Assembly (NCBI RefSeq): GCF_001006325.2
Contig: NZ_LBIA02000001.1
Span: 3,907,501 to 3,971,500 of the forward strand
DNA from: Afipia massiliensis
GTDB taxonomy: Bacteria; Pseudomonadota; Alphaproteobacteria; Rhizobiales; Xanthobacteraceae
DNA length: 64,000 bases
Reading direction: 5' to 3'
Numbering within the stretch: the first letter of the stretch is position 1; each line of letters opens with the position of its first letter. The translations under genes were made by a program, and so were the position numbers. This document shows, in pieces, positions 34,281-43,021 of this stretch. Under the pieces are notes generated by a model. The model saw only the letters and a program-made list of their open reading frames with translations. It had not been told where the DNA came from and made no database searches.

Positions 34281-35859
34281 GCGCCAGCAGCAGATACAAT
34301 CCACACGTCCAGAGCGACTGCCAGTTGGCCGGTCCCTCATTGAAGCCGATATAGATCGCCGAGAGCACAAGCGCGCCGGCGAAGATCGACTCCGCGATCG
34401 GGCGCTTGCCCGACGCGGGCCGGTTCAGCGCCGTCAGGAGCAGGAACGGCACGACGGCCATGGTCAACGCGGCGAACTGGAAATCGCGGTAGCGCGGATC
34501 GAACACGAAGCCGAGCGCGGTCTGCGTCGCGATCACTGTCGTGACGAGCAGCACGAGTCCGAGAATGGTCTGCATGCGTGAGGTGGTGCGATAATCGCGC
34601 GGGCCGAGCAACTCAAGAAAGGTCGGAAGGCTGCGGCCATACATCACGGTGTTGGCCACAACCAATGGCGACAGCACGGCGGCGCCGAACAGCAGGATGC
34701 CGACGGTCCAGCCGCCCACCCCGAGGCTTTCGACAATCAACTTATCGAACGCCACGCCGAGAAGCGCGCCGCCAGCGGTGGCGGAGATTCCAACCGTCAT
34801 CCATGAACTCAGATGCGGCGACCACGGCCTGCGGCGCAGCGTCAGGAGCGCAACGCCAAAGACCAGCACCGAGAAGATCATGCCGGCTGCGGCATAGACC
34901 TTCGCGCGCGGGAAGTTGGTGATCGGCTCACCCGCCGGATATTTCAGGTCGCGCGTGCCGCCGGCATCGAACAGGCCCCAATGGCCGCCGACAGTCCCTT
35001 CCCACATGCGTTTCCAGGGCTGATCGTATGCTTCGATCAGATTGACCCGGAACTTCTCCTGACGGGCCAGTTGGAGGATCTCGGACACCACCCGCGCCTG
35101 GTTGGCCCGCGACGGCAACGCGCCTTCGCGCATGCGGCCTGCACTCGGCCAGCCTGTTTCGCCGATCAGGATTTCCTTGTTGGGAAATGCGACCGCCATT
35201 CGTTTGCGAATCGAATCAACATGACTTGCAGCATGCCGCGCGCGGATCGGGTGATCCTCCCAATACGGCAGGATGTGAATCGTGACGAAGTCGACCGCGT
35301 CATAGACGTCACGGTTCTTCAGCCAGAATTCCCAGACATCGGCATATGTTACCGGAACGCCGGCTTTCGATTTCACGTAGCGGATATTTGCCACCAGGTC
35401 GGCCGCGGTCATCTCACCCCGCAACAGCACCTCGTTACCGACGATGACCGCACTGACCACACCGGGGTACTTCTTGGCGAGCGCGATGCCGGTTTCCATC
35501 TGCGTCCGGTTGTCGACGCGGTTGGTTCCGATCCAGACACCGAGCATCACCTTGAGGCCGGCTTTTTCAGCAAGCTCCGGAATCCGTTCGAGACCGTTGC
35601 CGACCGAATAGGTGCGGACGCAGCCAGTCACTTTCGCGAGCTGTGCAAGGTCTTCCGCAATCTGCTCCGGCGCGATGACCAGTCCCGGTTCGAGCGGGTT
35701 TTGTCCTCCCCGGAACGGCGCGTAAGACACGCATTCCAGCTTCGCTGCGGGGTCGATTGGCGCGCGCGCCAGCATGATCGGCGTGGCCAACCACCACCAA
35801 ACTGCGGCAATAGCGCTCAGGGATATGACCAGAAGGGCCAGTGGCGTACGAAGCGAAAT
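34240..35859 (-). CDS. ndvC: Beta-glucan biosynthesis protein with GH17 domain and C-terminal membrane domain (NdvC-like)
   Basis: 539 residues if it starts at the ATT at 35859 (reading ISLRTPLALLVISLS, initiator as Met). GGAGG lies 8 nt before it and a signal anchor follows at once; the open frame has no ATG or GTG until the far-upstream 36099. The GH17 domain (KLECVSYAPFRGGQNPLEPG) carries the acid/base Glu in VGNEVLLRG (about 142) and the nucleophile in IGETGWPSAG (about 230). About eight membrane helices follow. In Bradyrhizobium, NdvC is needed for beta-1,6 linkages or branching of cyclic glucan. The start is unproven; CTG at 35877 or TTG upstream are alternatives. Confidence 0.82.
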   Translation of the reverse strand: MSLRTPLALLVISLSAIAAVWWWLATPIMLARAPIDPAAKLECVSYAPFRGGQNPLEPGLVIAPEQIAEDLAQLAKVTGCVRTYSVGNGLERIPELAEKAGLKVMLGVWIGTNRVDNRTQMETGIALAKKYPGVVSAVIVGNEVLLRGEMTAADLVANIRYVKSKAGVPVTYADVWEFWLKNRDVYDAVDFVTIHILPYWEDHPIRARHAASHVDSIRKRMAVAFPNKEILIGETGWPSAGRMREGALPSRANQARVVSEILQLARQEKFRVNLIEAYDQPWKRMWEGTVGGHWGLFDAGGTRDLKYPAGEPITNFPRAKVYAAAGMIFSVLVFGVALLTLRRRPWSPHLSSWMTVGISATAGGALLGVAFDKLIVESLGVGGWTVGILLFGAAVLSPLVVANTVMYGRSLPTFLELLGPRDYRTTSRMQTILGLVLLVTTVIATQTALGFVFDPRYRDFQFAALTMAVVPFLLLTALNRPASGKRPIAESIFAGALVLSAIYIGFNEGPANWQSLWTCGLYLLLALTLSRARGARTPE

Positions 35860-36113
35860 GGTTCCGTCCTCCAGGGAGGCACGTCGATAACCGCTCCGCG
35901 CTGGTCTGCCAAGACCCCAACCGATACCTCCCCCGGTCTTCTCGGCGCATGCCTTTACCAAAAGCGCATCAAACTTCCGCCTTGCTGGACAAAAACATAA
36001 ATGTCCTTCATTGGAATCAGGCAGTTGCGGTAAAGGCAATCTTCCGCCGCAATAGCGGGGCATCTGTTTGGCGCCGAGCGTTGCCGACTGGCACGCCATT
36101 CATCGGGGATTTC

Positions 36114-36659
36114 ATGGGTCGGGTTCGTACCGGGTTTCGAGTTGCCATTTTTCAGCGAGTCGCCGTTCCGGCCCTTGCTCTGTTTGTCGGGATCGGGGCC
36201 GCCATCGCTCAAAGCGGCGACCTCCGAGCGCAGGATACAGCCCCCAAGCAAGCTCCCGGCGACGCCGCCAAGGACAGCCAGCGCAAGGCCGACGAGTTCG
36301 TGGAAGCTGCGCAGGCGATCAACGGCCCTGCAGGAAACCCGGAATGTGTCTGGCTCGGCCGGCGCGTGGTCGGCCTGATGTGGCGCGACGACCTTGATAC
36401 CGCGTTCCGCCATCTCGATCTTTACGAGCGATTCGGTTGCCCCGGCGGTCACATCCAGGCCGCGTTCCGCTGCGTGGTACGGTTCGGCGCGACAATCGAT
36501 CCCAAGGTGGCCGAAACCCTTCAGGGGCGCGTTCAGGCCTGCTGGATCAATCCGGCCGCGCAGCCGCAGACGGCTGCCACGCCCGCCGCGCCCGCACCTG
36601 CCGCAGCGACACCGTCAGCCCCTGCCGCAGCGCCTCCTCCGGCTGCCCCTGGTAAATAG
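36114..36659 (+). CDS. ndvD: Beta-1,3/1,6-glucan biosynthesis protein (NdvD-like)
   Basis: 181 residues from the ATG at 36114 (MGRVRTGFRVAIFQRVAVP); an open frame reaching 35841 has no supporting start. A signal peptide ends near IGAAIAQSG. The exported core has four cysteines (GNPECVWLGRR, ERFGCPGGHI, AAFRCVVRFG, VQACWINPAA), and the tail is Ala/Pro rich. It lies between ndvC-like (divergent) and ndvB-like genes, as in the Bradyrhizobium glucan cluster, where a small protein is also required. The molecular role is unknown. Confidence 0.75.
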   Translation: MGRVRTGFRVAIFQRVAVPALALFVGIGAAIAQSGDLRAQDTAPKQAPGDAAKDSQRKADEFVEAAQAINGPAGNPECVWLGRRVVGLMWRDDLDTAFRHLDLYERFGCPGGHIQAAFRCVVRFGATIDPKVAETLQGRVQACWINPAAQPQTAATPAAPAPAAATPSAPAAAPPPAAPGK

Positions 36660-36847
36660 TCGGGCCGCGAAACTGCCCATGAGGAACCAAGCGGCCGTAT
36701 CTCGATTGGATTCGGCTGCGCCCTCAAAACGCCATGTCGCCGTATGAGTTGTTAAGCTGCGCAGCATAGATAAGCTGCTTTTGACGCTGCCGAACCGAGG
36801 GGACAGGTTCGCGATCTGCCACGTTTGGCCCCGTATGGTTTTCCTTG

Positions 36848-39505
36848 ATGCGCGCCATCGTCGCTGTCCTGCTCTGCGTTACCGCCATTCACGCCGCCCT
36901 TTGGGGCCTGTTGCGTGACGAGCAGAAAGCCCCCGACTTCAACGGAATGCTGCCCAGTCTGTCTTACGCGCCGTTTGAGGGCGCGGGGCATCCGGATGTC
37001 GACAACATTCCCAACAAGGAAAAAATCCGCGCGGATTTGAAGAAACTCGCCACGATGACCAAGGCGATCCGCCTGTATTCGTCGACCGGCGGCGTTGAAC
37101 TGGTTCCCGCAATCGCCAACGAATTCGGCCTCAAGGTCACGGTTGGCGCTTGGATCGACAAAAACGCGGACCGTAACGAGCGCGAAATCGCCGCTGCCGT
37201 CGAACTCGCCAAGCGCAACAGCAACGTCATCGGCATCGTCGTCGGCAACGAAACCATCTACCGCGGGGAACAGAAGGTCGAAGATCTCATCGAGATCATC
37301 CAACGCGTCAAGAAACAGACAAATGTTCCGGTAACGACTGGCGAAATCTGGAACATCTGGCGCGACAATCCGCAACTGGCCTCGTCCGTCGATTTCATCG
37401 CCGCACACATCCTGCCGTATTGGGAAAACTTCACCGCCCAGCAGGCTGTGGATCAGGCCATGTACATCTACGGGCTGCTAAGGGACACGTTTCCCGGCAA
37501 GCGGATCGTGATCGCCGAATTCGGATGGCCGAGCGCGGGATACAACCTCAAGAACGCTTTCCCCGGGCCGTTCGAGCAGGCTTCGGTGCTCCGCAATTTT
37601 GTGACCCGCGCCGAAGCCATCGGCATGGACTACAACATCGTTGAAGCCATCGATCAGCCGTGGAAGTTTTTTGAAGGCGGCGTGGGACCTTACTGGGGCA
37701 TCCTTGATGCTTCACGTGAACCGAAGTTCGCCTGGACGGGGCCTATTCGGGATCAAGACTACTGGAAGATTGCTGGCATAGCCTTGCTCGTCGGGGTTCT
37801 TCTGTCGCTCCCGATCTTCCGTCTGGCGCGCCCCACGGTTTTGCAAGCGACCGTGCTTGCCGCTGCCGCCAGCGGCGTCGGCACATGGGTCGCGACCGTC
37901 TTTGCCTACTGGAATACGCACTATTTCGTTTTCGGTTCCGCCTTCGCTCTGACACTGGGCCTTATCCTGCTGGTGCCGCTGGTCCTGATCGCGATGGCCC
38001 GGATCGAGGAAATCGCCACCATCGCCTTTGGACACAAGCCTGCCCGCCTGATCTCGGCCGCAGTCCCCCCACCAGCCGAAGGCTACGCGCCGAAGGTCTC
38101 GATCCATGTGCCGGCTTATTTCGAGCCGCCCGAGATGCTCAAGCAGACGCTCGATGCGGTATCGCGCCTCGATTATCCGAACTTCGAATGCGTTGTGATC
38201 ATCAACAACACGCCTGATCCGGCGTTCTGGCAGCCTATACAGGATCACTGCCGCACGCTGGGCGAGCGTTTCATTTTCATCAACGCCGAGAAGGTCGAAG
38301 GCTTCAAAGCCGGCGCGCTGAAGATCGCCATGGCGCGCACGGCCGCCGACGCTGAAATCATCGGCATCATCGACGCCGACTATGTCGTCACGCCGGATTG
38401 GCTCAAGGATCTGGTTCCGGCCTTTGCCGATCCGCGCGTGGGCCTGGTGCAGGCGCCGCAGGATCATCGCGATGGCGACCGCTCTCTGATGCACTACGCC
38501 ATGAACGGCGAGTATGCGGGCTTCTTCGACATCGGCATGGTGCAGCGGAACGAAGCCAACGCCATCATCGTTCATGGCACGATGTGCCTGATCCGCCGCG
38601 CGGCAATGGATATGGCAGGCGGCTGGGCCGGTGACACGATCTGCGAGGATACCGATCTCGGTCTGGCTGTGATCGAGCACGGCTGGCTCACGCACTACAC
38701 CAACAAGCGTTACGGTTTCGGCCTGCTCCCGGACACCTACGAGGCCTTCAAGAAGCAACGCCACCGCTGGGCCTATGGTGGCTTCCAGATCGTAAAGAAG
38801 CATTGGCGCCGGTTCCTGCCCAATGCGAGCCGGCTCTCCCCGGATCAAAAGCGTGAATTCGCACTTGGCTGGCTGAACTGGCTCGGCGCGGAAAGTCTCG
38901 GCGTGGTGGTTGCGATCCTGAACCTGATCTGGGTGCCGATCGTTTCATTCGCCGACATCGCCATCCCGGACAAGATTCTCACCCTGCCGATCATCGCCGC
39001 ATTTGTGGTGTCGCTGGCGCACTTCCTGACGCTGTATCGGCTTCGCGTACCTGTGAAGACCGGTCAGATGCTGGGGGCCATGGTGGCGGCAATGTCGGTG
39101 CAATGGACGGTTTCCCGCGCCGTGGCGAACGGCCTGATCACCGATCATCTTCCGTTCGCACGCACGTCCAAGGGCGGGCTTTCGATCATGTCGGTGGAGT
39201 TCCAGGCGTTCTGGGAAGCCGTGATCGGTATCCTGCTGATCATCGGCGCGATCGTGCTGGTTGCGTTCAATGTGAAGGAAGTGCGGGAGATCAACATCTT
39301 CGCAGGCGTGCTCGTACTTCAGAGCCTGCCCTTCCTGTCGGCCGTCGCCATTGCGATCCTCGAGAATTCGCGGATCAACGCCTTCAACTTCTGGAAGACT
39401 TCGTCGGTTCGCGCTGCCGAGCTGATCGGACTTCGCCGTGAAGCGACGCCGGCAGCCATCACCGCGCAGCAGCCGGTCACCTCGGATGTCCGCTCAGACA
39501 CCTGA
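36848..39505 (+). CDS. ndvB: Cyclic beta-glucan synthase: GH17 domain fused to GT2 glycosyltransferase (NdvB-like)
   Basis: 885 residues from the ATG at 36848 (a TTG precedes it). After a signal anchor (IVAVLLCVTAIHAALW), a GH17 domain spans about 30-300, with acid/base Glu in VGNETIYRG (about 133) and nucleophile in IAEFGWPSAG (about 223). Membrane helices follow near 305-380. A GT2 domain runs from about 415, with DAD in IGIIDADYV (about 507) and the QxxRW motif in KKQRHRWAYGG (about 636). Further helices follow. It polymerises UDP-glucose into beta-(1,3) glucan and transfers it across the inner membrane. Bradyrhizobium ndvB mutants are osmosensitive and symbiotically defective. Confidence 0.9.
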   Translation: MRAIVAVLLCVTAIHAALWGLLRDEQKAPDFNGMLPSLSYAPFEGAGHPDVDNIPNKEKIRADLKKLATMTKAIRLYSSTGGVELVPAIANEFGLKVTVGAWIDKNADRNEREIAAAVELAKRNSNVIGIVVGNETIYRGEQKVEDLIEIIQRVKKQTNVPVTTGEIWNIWRDNPQLASSVDFIAAHILPYWENFTAQQAVDQAMYIYGLLRDTFPGKRIVIAEFGWPSAGYNLKNAFPGPFEQASVLRNFVTRAEAIGMDYNIVEAIDQPWKFFEGGVGPYWGILDASREPKFAWTGPIRDQDYWKIAGIALLVGVLLSLPIFRLARPTVLQATVLAAAASGVGTWVATVFAYWNTHYFVFGSAFALTLGLILLVPLVLIAMARIEEIATIAFGHKPARLISAAVPPPAEGYAPKVSIHVPAYFEPPEMLKQTLDAVSRLDYPNFECVVIINNTPDPAFWQPIQDHCRTLGERFIFINAEKVEGFKAGALKIAMARTAADAEIIGIIDADYVVTPDWLKDLVPAFADPRVGLVQAPQDHRDGDRSLMHYAMNGEYAGFFDIGMVQRNEANAIIVHGTMCLIRRAAMDMAGGWAGDTICEDTDLGLAVIEHGWLTHYTNKRYGFGLLPDTYEAFKKQRHRWAYGGFQIVKKHWRRFLPNASRLSPDQKREFALGWLNWLGAESLGVVVAILNLIWVPIVSFADIAIPDKILTLPIIAAFVVSLAHFLTLYRLRVPVKTGQMLGAMVAAMSVQWTVSRAVANGLITDHLPFARTSKGGLSIMSVEFQAFWEAVIGILLIIGAIVLVAFNVKEVREINIFAGVLVLQSLPFLSAVAIAILENSRINAFNFWKTSSVRAAELIGLRREATPAAITAQQPVTSDVRSDT

Positions 39506-39529
39506 TCGTTAAGGATTGAGTTCGTCAGC

Positions 39530-39715
39530 TCATTTCATGCTGACGAATGCACCCCACACCGCGGCCAATCCCGCGCCCACCAGAACATAGACGGGATGCC
39601 GGCAGAACGTGTCGCCGTAGGTGCACATCTGAGCGCCAAACCTGCCGAGCTGGCCATGGTCGGCGGCGTAGAAGAGTCCGGACAAGACAACCAAGAGACC
39701 GGCAACGAAGTACAT
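39530..39715 (-). CDS. Small two-helix membrane protein
   Basis: 61 residues from the ATG at 39715 (MYFVAGLLVVLSGLFYAADH), with GAAGGGA about 8 nt upstream. A longer frame to 39763 has no ribosome site. Two hydrophobic segments flank a polar loop with two cysteines (GAQMCTYGDTFCRHP). It ends AVWGAFVSMK. It is convergent with ndvB (24 bp) and lies just before tRNA-Lys. Function unknown. Confidence 0.72.
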   Translation of the reverse strand: MYFVAGLLVVLSGLFYAADHGQLGRFGAQMCTYGDTFCRHPVYVLVGAGLAAVWGAFVSMK

Positions 39716-39827
39716 TGTCGTTATCCCTTCCCAGCGAGAAACCGCATCTTGATGCGGTGCCATTCTTGCTGCGATTCCCTCGGCGCGTCGAGGACGAACG
39801 TCCTACTGCGGTTTGACTTGGGGGCCA

Positions 39828-39903
39828 TGGTGAGCGCGGAGGGACTCGAACCCTCGACCCCATGATTAAAAGTCACGTGCTCTACCGCCTGAGCTACGCG
39901 CTC
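39828..39903 (-). tRNA. tRNA-Lys (anticodon TTT)
   Basis: The minus strand reads GAGCGCG-TA-GCTC...GAGC, an anticodon arm with loop CTTTTAA (anticodon TTT), and a T arm GAGGG-TTCGAGT-CCCTC. The 3' strand is CGCGCTC, then A, with CCA encoded in the DNA (39828-39830). It totals 76 nt with CCA. Confidence 0.96.
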
Positions 39904-40074
39904 ACGTGTCGCGGTGTGTAGGTGGCGGGTGAGTGTGGGTCAAGTGCAGCCCGGCATCCTTGTTCAGGCTGTGGAATTCGTCGCCAAGGCTTGAGAGATT
40001 CCCGCGGCAAGACGACAATTGACAAAGGAACAAAAAGAGAACACGATGTCATCATCACTGCCTTGGAAACAAAG

Positions 40075-40326
40075 ATGACCGATATCTCCTACTATGTAGC
40101 GCTTCCGTTCAGCGAGGACGACGAAGGGTCCGTCGTGACGGGAACAGCCGAAGAGTTTCAAAGCCCATCTACGGCGATCCGGCGTGCGGAAACATTGTCC
40201 CGAGCAGCCGGTATGGTTGGAGCAGTTGCTTTCACGCGCTCTGGCGACCCGATGACGGGAGATTTCAAGGATGCCGTGGTCTTGAAAGCATTCGGCAGTG
40301 TCCCCACGGATCTCAGCGGCCTGTAA
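40075..40326 (+). CDS. Conserved small protein of unknown function
   Basis: 83 residues from the ATG at 40075 (MTDISYYVALPFSEDDEGSV), with GGAAA about 8 nt upstream. An open frame from 39922 was rejected because it begins in the tRNA-flanking DNA without a ribosome site. The composition is mixed and acidic, with a helical AIRRAETLSRAAGMVGAVAF and a beta-like end (DFKDAVVLKAFG). This pattern is typical of short cytoplasmic proteins of rhizobia. No family function is known to me. Confidence 0.68.
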   Translation: MTDISYYVALPFSEDDEGSVVTGTAEEFQSPSTAIRRAETLSRAAGMVGAVAFTRSGDPMTGDFKDAVVLKAFGSVPTDLSGL

Positions 40327-40342
40327 TCGCAGTCTGCAACCG

Positions 40343-40516
40343 TCAGGGCCTGCGGTCCTCCTGTTCCTTTAGTTCATCTTCGCTCAAATCATTCCGGGGT
40401 GTCGCGAAGTCATCGCTGTTGGGATCAACCTTGAACGGTGCATCCTTGGTCGGATCCGCACGGCGTTTCTTCGCCTTGGGGTCGGCAGCGTCGTCTTTCT
40501 TCTTTTTTCCGCTCAT
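40343..40516 (-). CDS. Small highly charged protein (57 residues)
   Basis: The ATG at 40516 begins MSGKKKKDDAADPKAKKRRA and the TGA is at 40343-40345. AAGGAAA lies 9 nt upstream. The N-terminal half is strongly basic and the C-terminal half acidic (NDLSEDELKEQEDRRP). No hydrophobic segment is present, and it is probably disordered. It is convergent with the 83-residue gene (16 bp apart). Charge segregation and a good ribosome site support it as a real gene; function unknown. Confidence 0.65.
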   Translation of the reverse strand: MSGKKKKDDAADPKAKKRRADPTKDAPFKVDPNSDDFATPRNDLSEDELKEQEDRRP

Positions 40517-40627
40517 CGGCTGGTTTCCTTGCCCGCGCCGCCGGCATGGCCGGCCTCGTTTCCCTGAATATGGCTGAGACGGCGAGCATCTGCTACGCCT
40601 ACCTCACGAGATTTGAGGACGCCCATC

Positions 40628-41557
40628 ATGACGGATTCGCCTGCTGTCCCCGAGGATACCGTGCGCGACTTCGACGTGCCCGTCCCATACATGCAACGGA
40701 CGCGGGATTATTATCTCGCCATCGGTTACGACACCCCCTACCGCTGGGCGCACAATATCGCGGCGCCTTTCCAGCCGCTGACCAAGCCTCTGGCGAGGGC
40801 GCGCGTGGCCATCGTGACCACGGCCGCCCGCTTCGATCCCACGAAGGGCGATCAGGGACCGGGAGCGGCGTACAACGGCAGCGCGAAATTCTACCAGGTC
40901 TACGACGGCGACACCTCCCAGCAGCACGACCTGCGAATCTCCCACATCGCCTACGATCGCGCGCACACGTCTGCGACCGACATGAATACCTGGTTTCCAC
41001 TGACGCAATTGCATCGCCTCGCTGGCGAAGGCCGGATCGGATCGGTTGCGCCTCGCTTCTTCGGTGCCCCAACCAATCGCAGCCATCGCGTCACCATCGA
41101 CACCGATGCTCCGGACATTCTTGCACGCTGCAAGGCGGATGATATCGACGCGGTTGTGCTCGTGCCGAACTGTCCGGTGTGCCACCAGACCACGTCTCTG
41201 GTTGCCCGCCATCTGGAGGCCAACGGGATTTCGACCGTGGTGATGGGCTGTGCGAAGGACATTGTCGAGCATGCGGCTGTGCCGCGGTTTCTGTTCAGCG
41301 ATTTTCCGCTAGGCAACTCCGCCGGAAAACCGCACGATGTGTCATCGCAGGTGTTCACGCTTGAACTGGCGTTGAAGGTGCTGGAAAGCGCGCCGGGGCC
41401 GCAGACAACGGTACAGTCTCCGCTGCGCTGGAGCGAGGATGCCTCGTGGAAGCGCGACTACAATAACGTGGAGCGGATGGCGCCCGAGGAACTCGCGCGC
41501 CGACGCCGCGATTTCGACGCTCAGAAGGAAGCCGCGCGCGCCAATCGTGTGGCGTGA
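40628..41557 (+). CDS. Glycine/sarcosine/betaine/D-proline reductase component B homologue (GrdB/PrdB-like)
   Basis: 309 residues from the ATG at 40628, with GAGG 9 nt upstream. The sequence layout follows the selenoprotein B reductase family: VAIVTTAARFDPTKGDQGPG, then DLRISHIAYDRAHTSATDMN, and a redox site VPNCPVCHQT near 181 where anaerobes carry selenocysteine or cysteine. The frame has no internal TGA, so this is a cysteine form. True GrdB/PrdB enzymes reduce glycine or proline in Stickland fermentation. No grdA/C or prdA partner is present here, so the substrate in this presumably aerobic host is unknown. Confidence 0.75.
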   Translation: MTDSPAVPEDTVRDFDVPVPYMQRTRDYYLAIGYDTPYRWAHNIAAPFQPLTKPLARARVAIVTTAARFDPTKGDQGPGAAYNGSAKFYQVYDGDTSQQHDLRISHIAYDRAHTSATDMNTWFPLTQLHRLAGEGRIGSVAPRFFGAPTNRSHRVTIDTDAPDILARCKADDIDAVVLVPNCPVCHQTTSLVARHLEANGISTVVMGCAKDIVEHAAVPRFLFSDFPLGNSAGKPHDVSSQVFTLELALKVLESAPGPQTTVQSPLRWSEDASWKRDYNNVERMAPEELARRRRDFDAQKEAARANRVA

Positions 41558-41558
41558 T

Positions 41559-41804
41559 TCAGTCGGACTTTCCGGCAGCCTTGCGCAGCGCTGCGTTAAT
41601 CCGATCCTGCCACCCGGGACCGCCCTCCTGAAAATGCTCGAGGACGTCCTGATCAATCCGGATCGAAACAAGCTCCTTCACGCTCGGGATCGCGACCGTC
41701 TTGGGAAATGCCTCAGGCACTTTCGCCGTGACCGATTTGAACGCAGCCTCGGCTTCTGTCTTCGCATCGCTGAGCGTGCGAGGCCGTCTCGGAGGTGACG
41801 CCAT
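41559..41804 (-). CDS. BrnA-type (DUF4415) antitoxin-like protein without partner
   Basis: 81 residues. The C-terminal ribbon-helix-helix DUF4415 motif is SIRIDQDVLEHFQEGGPGWQ followed by DRINAALRKAAG. BrnA proteins neutralise BrnT ribonuclease toxins and repress their own operon. The gene begins 2 bp after the stop of cysK and ends 1 bp from the convergent gene's end. No brnT-like gene is adjacent on either side, so it is an orphan, probably co-transcribed with cysK. It may be a domesticated DNA-binding regulator. Confidence 0.82.
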   Translation of the reverse strand: MASPPRRPRTLSDAKTEAEAAFKSVTAKVPEAFPKTVAIPSVKELVSIRIDQDVLEHFQEGGPGWQDRINAALRKAAGKSD

Positions 41805-41806
41805 GC

Positions 41807-42790
41807 TCAGATTCCCTCGAACAACGCCGTTGACAGATACCGCTCTGAGAACGATGGCACGATCGCAAGAATGGTCTTGCCCGCGTTCTCGGGCCGCTTG
41901 CCAAACTCCAGCGCCGCGGCAATGGCAGCGCCGGACGAAATGCCGCCGGGAATGCCCTCGATGCGCGCCAGAGCGCGGGATGTTGCGATCGCGGTTGCGC
42001 TATCGACCTTGACGATCTCATCGATCACAGACCGGTCGAGAATGTCCGGAATAAAGCCGGCGCCGATACCCTGAATCTTGTGGGGCGAATGTTGACCGCC
42101 AGACAGCACCGGACTTTCCACCGGCTCGACCGCGACGACACGCAAGGACGGTTTGCGAGGTTTCAGAACCTGCCCCACGCCGGTGATCGTACCGCCGGTA
42201 CCGACGCCAGCGACAAACACATCGATGTTGCCGTTGGTGTCGTTCCAGATTTCCTCCGCGGTGGTGCGCCGGTGCACCTCGGGATTAGCCAGGTTCTTGA
42301 ACTGCTGCGGCATCACCGAGTTCGGCGTGTTGCGGATCAACTCCTCTGCGGTTGCAATCGCGCCTTTCATGCCTTGCGCTGCCGGTGTCAGAACGATTTC
42401 CGCACCGAGGAATGCCAGCATCTTGCGGCGTTCGATTGACATCGACTCCGGCATCACGAGTTTCAGGCGGTAGCCCCGCGACGCCGCGACGTATGCCAGC
42501 GCGATACCCGTGTTGCCGGATGTCGGTTCGATCAGAACGGTGTCCGGATCGATGACGCCAGCCTTTTCCATCGCGATGATCATCGCCGCGCCAATGCGAT
42601 CCTTCACACTCGCAGCAGGATTGAAATACTCAAGTTTGGCGAGAATTGTTGCCTTCACGCCGTTTTGCTCAGGCAATCGATGCAGCCGGACAGTTGGCGT
42701 ATCGCCGAATGCATCAACGATGCTGTCGTAAATTCGTCCGCGCCCCGGCCGATGTGATTGCGAAATGTCTGAATGTGACTTGGTATCCAT
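41807..42790 (-). CDS. cysK: Cysteine synthase A (O-acetylserine sulfhydrylase)
   Basis: 327-residue PLP enzyme that makes cysteine from O-acetylserine and sulfide. The lysine for PLP is in [11 protein letters not shown], the substrate loop is [10 protein letters not shown], and the phosphate-binding Gly-rich loop is [12 protein letters not shown]. The ending FEGI is compatible with the SAT-peptide-type C-terminal fold. The first residues ([19 protein letters not shown]) form a short polar extension. A palindrome-rich, AT-richer spacer lies upstream. The orphan antitoxin gene follows at 2 bp. Confidence 0.94.
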   Translation of the reverse strand: MDTKSHSDISQSHRPGRGRIYDSIVDAFGDTPTVRLHRLPEQNGVKATILAKLEYFNPAASVKDRIGAAMIIAMEKAGVIDPDTVLIEPTSGNTGIALAYVAASRGYRLKLVMPESMSIERRKMLAFLGAEIVLTPAAQGMKGAIATAEELIRNTPNSVMPQQFKNLANPEVHRRTTAEEIWNDTNGNIDVFVAGVGTGGTITGVGQVLKPRKPSLRVVAVEPVESPVLSGGQHSPHKIQGIGAGFIPDILDRSVIDEIVKVDSATAIATSRALARIEGIPGGISSGAAIAAALEFGKRPENAGKTILAIVPSFSERYLSTALFEGI

Positions 42791-42921
42791 GCCGGGTCCT
42801 CCACATCAATCAAATGCGAACTATGAGAGAAAGTTACGCGAAACGAACAGCTTCCACCATTAAGGGTAGCTGCGCCCCCGCGCGCAAGGGCAATCGCGAC
42901 GCTGTCGACGAGCGTTGCATC

Positions 42922-42958
42922 GCAAAATGTTATTTTGCAAAAGAAACACATTTGTGTT
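42922..42958. promoter_or_regulatory. Two adjacent palindromes in the cysK / zinc-ribbon divergent spacer
   Basis: GCAAAAT-GTT-ATTTTGC (42922-42938) and AACACA-TT-TGTGTT (42945-42958) lie next to each other. A TATAGT -10-like box follows near 42992, about 30 bp before the plus-strand gene. They are likely binding sites for a regulator of one or both genes. Confidence 0.45.
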
Positions 42959-43021
42959 GCGACAACTTCAAACTCTCATGTGTATAGTGGGCAAAAGATC
43001 AAATCTGGTAGGGAGGTCACG

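Noticed and set aside
39828-39903. Integration site of a genomic island at tRNA-Lys
   Set aside because: No integrase, no repeated tRNA 3' end in the window, and neighbours look native.
40628-41557. Selenocysteine-containing reductase
   Set aside because: No in-frame TGA and no SECIS-like hairpin at the active-site codons; the position carries Cys.
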